A DNA stretch of 64,000 nucleotides from CAWDCV01 sp963728125 (GTDB lineage Bacteria; Actinomycetota; Actinomycetes; CAWDCV01). The stretch is taken from positions 46,879 through 110,878 of the forward strand of contig CAVSIZ010000017.1 in the NCBI GenBank assembly GCA_963728125.1, in the 5' to 3' direction. The position numbers and the translations under genes are program-made. The notes beneath the pieces are model-generated. The model saw only the letters and a list, made by a program, of their open reading frames with translations, was not told the origin of the DNA and ran no database searches. Numbering within the stretch: the stretch's first letter is position 1; each line of letters opens with the position of its first letter. Of the stretch, positions 60,612 through 64,000 are shown one piece after another.

Positions 60612-62207
60612 TCATCTTCCTCTGACAGCCGAAGCTGGGGTGGCGACGGCCGGGGTGCGGCGCCGCAGGGACGTGTCGGCGGCAGGTAATCCGTGGGCAG
60701 CGGGGCCGGCATACACGAGGCGGCAGTGCTGTAGCTGTTCGGCGGCGCGGCGGGCGGCGGCGGCCTGCGCGGCGCGCTGCTGGGTTTCGCGCAGGCGGGC
60801 GACGGCTTCGGTGAACGCGACCATCCGGGCGAGGAGCTCGAGCAGCTGACGGCTGTCGCCGTGGCTGAGCGTGCGGGCGGTGAGCAGCAGCCGGGACGCG
60901 CGGCGCAGCTCGTGCCCGGCGTGCCGCGGACGCGGCTGCCGACCGAGCAGTTCTCGGGCGGCGCGGTCGTACTCGTCGGCGGCCGCGGTGAGCGGGCCCC
61001 GTAGCCGGCCCTCCACCACCCGGGCCGCGGCGGTGAGGAAGTCGGCGGCGGCCCAGGCGGCGTCGCCGGCCGCGGCCGGGTCGGTGAGCGCGGCGGCGGT
61101 CACCTGCCGGGTGGCCCGGGCGGCAGCGCCGATCGCTTGCTCCCAGATCCGGGTGCGCTCCGGATCGTCGATGATGCTGTGTCCCGAAGCAGTTGAGGTC
61201 GACTCCTCGGAGGCTCCGGCGGCGGCCGTGGCTGCAGTGGACCAGGTTCGACCGGCGCCACCCATGCCGGCGGTGGTGGGTTCCCAGCGGCGGTGCAGCT
61301 TCGGCAGGGTGAGGTCCGGGGCGAGTTTCCCGCCGCCGAAGTAGATGGGGCGTCCCGTCGCGAGTCGGTGTCGCCGATGAGGGCGACCGCGTACCCGGTG
61401 ACCTGCCCGGGGTTGCGTTCGCTGAGCCGGGGACGGACCAGCACCCGGTCGGCGCGCAGCCGGGCGAAGAAGTCGTCGAGGTTGTGCGCGCCGGCGGCGG
61501 CGGTGCGCACCCGCCGGCGCAGCACCACCCGCGCGGGTTCACGCGGCCCGCGCCGCGCAGCAGGGCGCGCGGGACCGTTGCGCGCGCCCCGGTCGGTCTT
61601 GTGTCGCTCACTCTGCCTGGGATGGATGGTGGCGGTACCCATGGCCGGAGACGTCGCCACCAGGCCGTACTTGGCCTCGATGTAGGTGCAGGCCTGCCGC
61701 GACAACCGGTAGTCGCCGTGCGTGCTCGCCCGTTTCCCGTCGACACGGGCGAGGGTGGCGACGACGTGCACGTGGTCGTCGGCGTGGCGGATCGCGACCC
61801 ACCGCACCCCGCCCGGGTCACCGCGGCGGCGCGAGGCCGAGGCGGTGCATGAACTCCTCGGCGATGTCCCGCCACTGATCGTCGGTCAGGTACGGGTCGA
61901 CCAGCCGGCCGGTGGCTGGGTCCTTCGCCGCGGCCAGCACCAGGTGGTACACCGGCTTGGCCGCGTCCGGCATCCCGGCCGCCCGGACCGGGGCCTCGAG
62001 CAGCTGGGTGAGCCGCGCGTAGTCCCGCCACCCGGCGCCGGCGACGGGTGGCTCCAGCGCGGCCGGGTTGCCGTCCCAGGAGGCGATCATGCGCGGGTTG
62101 ACGTGCGCGGAGCACAGGTTCTTCTCCCCCGCCGGCCCTTCCCGGTACAGGTAGGCGAGCAGGCCGATCACGCCGCCGCCGCGGCGGGGCACGACCTTGC
62201 CGATCAC
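60612..62207 (-). pseudogene. Relaxase/mobilisation nuclease, broken by two frameshifts
   Basis: The N-terminal relaxase segment from GTG 62207 reads VIGKVVPRRGGGVIGLLAYL, EKNLCSAHVNPRMIASWDG, YHLVLAAAKDP. At about 61810 the frame changes; the next holds the metal-binding His motif VRWVAIRHADDHVHVVATLA and FIHPRQ-like sequence. At about 61345 it changes again, restoring IYFGGGKLAPDLTLPKLHRR and a helical C-terminus ending VRGR at 60612. Each shift can be mended by one base in a C/G run. The family is the PF03432-type relaxase that nicks oriT and pilots DNA in conjugation. Confidence 0.75.
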
Positions 62208-62673
62208 GCCGCCCGGCGACCCCGGCGGGCGCCGGGGCTGCTGGGCCAGCCCGGCGCTGATCTCCGCGGCGGTGTCCTCGAGCCGGAGCGATGACCCGCC
62301 CGCACAGCGCGGTGACGCGGTCCAGCCAGGGCGGCGGCTCACCGGTGGCGTGGAACCGGGCCACCGCCTGGTTGAGGTTGGTGCCGATCCTCGCCACCTG
62401 GTCGCGGGCGGCGTTCAGCGCGACCAGCAGCTCCCGGTCAACGCCCGCCGCCGGGCGAACCTCGTCACGTTCCCCGGCCGCGGCCAGCGCCACCTCCGCG
62501 ACGTACCCGCTGATCGTGTACCCGGCGCGGCGGGCGGCGTCGCTCACCGCGGCGTACTCGCCGGCGGAGTACCGAAACCGCACCAGCCGGTCCCGGCCCG
62601 GCCGAATGTGGCGGCGGTCAACCGTCCCCGGGACGCGGCGATGCCGCCGCGCATGAGCGCGCGCTGGCGGCAA
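62208..62673 (-). pseudogene. MobC-like relaxosome protein with a late frameshift
   Basis: A ribbon-helix-helix start VRFRYSAGEYAAVSDAARRA, GYTISGYVAEVAL, followed by the MobC signature ARDQVARIGTNLNQAVARF. Near 62288 the frame must change by one base to continue RLEDTAAEISAGLA. TTG 62673 is a poor start; the real one may be ATG near 62748 (MERPVAGEPLTAAASA) with another shift. MobC extends strand separation at oriT for the relaxase. Confidence 0.65.
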
Positions 62674-62790
62674 CTGTGGCGAGCGGTCGGCCGGGGCGTG
62701 CGCTAGCGGCAGCAGTCAGCGGTTCCCCGGCCACAGGTCGTTCCATCCGTTCCTCCTCGATTCGCGGTAGGAACACCGTGCCCGGGCGGA

Positions 62791-62915
62791 CTCGCCCAAC
62801 CGCTCGCCCAACACCCCCGACCCCGCTCGCCCACCACCGCGACACGCTCGCCCGCTCCAACTGGGCGAGCGTGTCGATGCCGGCTGCAGGCTGGTGCGAG
62901 CGGATGGGGCGAGCG
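62791..62915. repeat. CTCGCCC box array with a 14-bp inverted repeat: candidate oriT
   Basis: CTCGCCC occurs at 62791, 62803, 62826 and 62847 and inverted at 62863 and 62907. The last direct and first inverted copies lie in a perfect stem CGACACGCTCGCCC (62840-62853), 9-nt loop, GGGCGAGCGTGTCG (62863-62876). It stands just upstream of mobC, where origins of transfer usually lie. The nic site is not identified. Confidence 0.6.
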
Positions 62916-63198
62916 GGCCAGTGCACTCTGCTGCCAATACGGGCGTTGGCTCGTGCCAGATGAGCTGTCGATTCCCGCAGAGCGGCTGCGCCGCTGTGGC
63001 GAGCGACGGATGGCGTGGCCATCAGTCCGCCCAAGCTCAAATGGGTCAGGCCGAGTCAGTGCGCGAGCACCAGCGTGACGGCAATGACGAACGCAACCCC
63101 GCGGTCTCAGCGAACGTGGCTTCAGACGCAGTCAACGACCGTCGCTAGAGCGCGAGGCGCCGAGCCTGTCGTGTGAGACGTCTGCGGAAACTCTCCGG

Positions 63199-63393
63199 TC
63201 AGGCGCTCTCGGCCTGTCGCACCGCAGCGAGCAGCTGCGTCGCCAGATGCGCGGCATCGTCCATCGACATCGACACCACGCCACGGGTCGACAGCAGGAC
63301 CCGTCGTTCCCGAACACCGGCGTCGGTGGTCCACGTCACCGGCCCGACCGCTTCTACCCGCAGGTCGGAGTTGTGCTGCATGCTTTCACTCAC
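63199..63393 (-). CDS. Small hypothetical protein (64 aa)
   Basis: GTG 63393 follows GGAGGGAC by 7 nt. The product has a beta-rich N-terminus (DLRVEAVGPVTWTTDAGVRE, RRVLLSTRGVVSMSMDDAAH) and an amphipathic C-terminal helix LATQLLAAVRQAE. It looks intact. No family I can name; probably an element gene. Confidence 0.65.
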   Translation of the reverse strand: MSESMQHNSDLRVEAVGPVTWTTDAGVRERRVLLSTRGVVSMSMDDAAHLATQLLAAVRQAESA

Positions 63394-63470
63394 GATCTGT
63401 CCCTCCTAGCCAGGGATGGGTCCAGGCGTCCGGTCCGTGTTCGCGCACGGCCGGGCGCCGCTGTCGTATC

Positions 63471-63710
63471 TCAGCTGTCGTGGTTGGCGTCACCCCCCGT
63501 CAGGTACTTCTCGACGTCGTCCAGATCGGCACCGAAACCTCGCCGGGTATCTCGCGCTAACACGACGGCCTTCGTGGACGCATCGATGAGCTGATAGGTG
63601 CCGTACCCCAGCGCCCGCGGGTCACGGCGTCGCGACCGCTGCAGGATCAGCCCCTGCCGGTCAGCGGCGCGGCGCAGCCGCGCCTCCCGAGTACGCTCCG
63701 CCGGCGACAC
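63471..63710 (-). CDS. Small basic hypothetical protein of mobile elements (79 aa)
   Basis: GTG 63710. The product begins MSPAERTREARLRRAADRQG, continues LILQRSRRRDPRALGYGTYQ and ends DDVEKYLTGGDANHDS. Proteins with this REARLRRxAxRQGL...SRRRDPxAxxYGxY pattern are common on actinobacterial integrative elements; function unknown. Confidence 0.65.
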   Translation of the reverse strand: MSPAERTREARLRRAADRQGLILQRSRRRDPRALGYGTYQLIDASTKAVVLARDTRRGFGADLDDVEKYLTGGDANHDS

Positions 63711-64000
63711 ACTGGAAGCGTAACCCGGAACGTAACTGGAAGCCAGTGCCCAACGCGTCCTGAACCCGCCTCACCGAGCCTCACCGAGTCGACGAGGGCC
63801 GTGCTAGGGGGAACTTGCTGTGGGAACTTTCGCGGCGGCGTCGGTGGCCGTGGCGAGTTGCTGCGAGGGGTGGTGCCTATCAGCTGGCCTGTCCACTTTG
63901 GTGCCGTTGCGTCCATCAGGTGACACGGTTGTCCACACTGTCTGTGGTCAAAGTGTGGTCAAGATCGCGATCTCCAGCATCCGCACGATCCTCCGCAGGC
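63711..64000. other. Right-edge sequence without a supported gene
   Basis: Contains GTGGTCAA twice near 63943-63963 and the 12-bp palindrome AGATCGCGATCT at 63962-63973. It may be the leader of a gene beyond the edge. Confidence 0.4.

Noticed and set aside
60541..62673. One 710-codon leftward protein over the mobilisation module
   Set aside because: Only the first 140 or so codons are MobC; the rest is out of frame with the relaxase and very Arg/Pro-rich.
62791..62915. CRISPR array
   Set aside because: The repeated unit is only 7-8 nt with irregular spacing and inverted copies; no cas genes. No other CRISPR-like array was seen in the window.

Overview
The window is high-GC DNA from an actinobacterium. 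The evidence is Actinobacteria-typical content and order (a metG-tatD-rpfB-rsmA-ispE run followed in the same direction by glmU-prs-rplY-pth), an RpfB-type resuscitation factor with three DUF348 repeats, a PMT-type mannosyltransferase beside rsmI, frequent GTG starts and several probably leaderless transcripts. The order or genus cannot be fixed from the sequence alone.

Region 1 (about 1-24.4 kb) is a mostly intact chromosomal core. It opens inside ppc, then carries an NADPH:quinone reductase-like gene with a frameshifted tail. The leftward cell-envelope and translation block glmU-prs-rplY-pth follows, with a tRNA-Gln gene just upstream of glmU. Between glmU and ispE sit a tRNA-adjacent HTH/LAGLIDADG-like protein, a fatty-acid desaturase with a TetR regulator and a paired palindrome, a DUF4190 protein, and a divergent tam/MarR pair sharing a palindrome. 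Then come ispE, rsmA, rpfB, tatD and metG, all leftward, followed by a D,D-carboxypeptidase-like protein, rsmI, a protein mannosyltransferase, a lipoprotein beta-propeller and a TetR/hydrolase pair.

Region 2 (24.4-43.1 kb) mixes ordinary accessory metabolism with decay. An APC permease frameshift runs into a UspA gene. There are a UspA remnant and a GT4 glycosyltransferase remnant with several frameshifts. Two peptidase remnants (M24 and M20), both lacking their 5' ends, stand head-to-head near 40.78 kb. Intact genes include a kinase-like phosphotransferase, DUF4386, a serine beta-lactamase-like hydrolase, AIM24, a dienelactone-hydrolase-like protein, a CGNR regulator beside an EamA exporter, a Ddn-like protein, an M20 peptidase, GNAT, an NmrA-like/AraC pair and an Abhydrolase_9 membrane protein.

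Region 3 (43.18 kb to the right edge) looks like an integrated, largely decayed mobile element. Its left boundary is the 3' half of a tRNA-Ala(CGC) gene, followed by short direct repeats and a remnant resembling an integrase N-terminus. Inside are IS remnants and a partner-switching module (STAS antagonist, HATPase anti-sigma kinase, GAF-SpoIIE phosphatase whose 3' end runs into an IS3 orfA remnant). There are also a second SpoIIE phosphatase, a SAP-like coiled-coil protein, DUF2243, DUF3303 and VOC proteins, an IlvA-like PLP enzyme and many broken small genes. Near the right edge is a mobC-relaxase module broken by at least three frameshifts, preceded by a 14-bp inverted repeat in an array of CTCGCCC boxes that I propose as its oriT. 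The intact tRNA-Ala and any functional integrase would lie beyond 64 kb.

Indels are scarce in essential genes and common in accessory ones, which argues for real decay rather than uniform sequencing error, but each one needs read-level confirmation.
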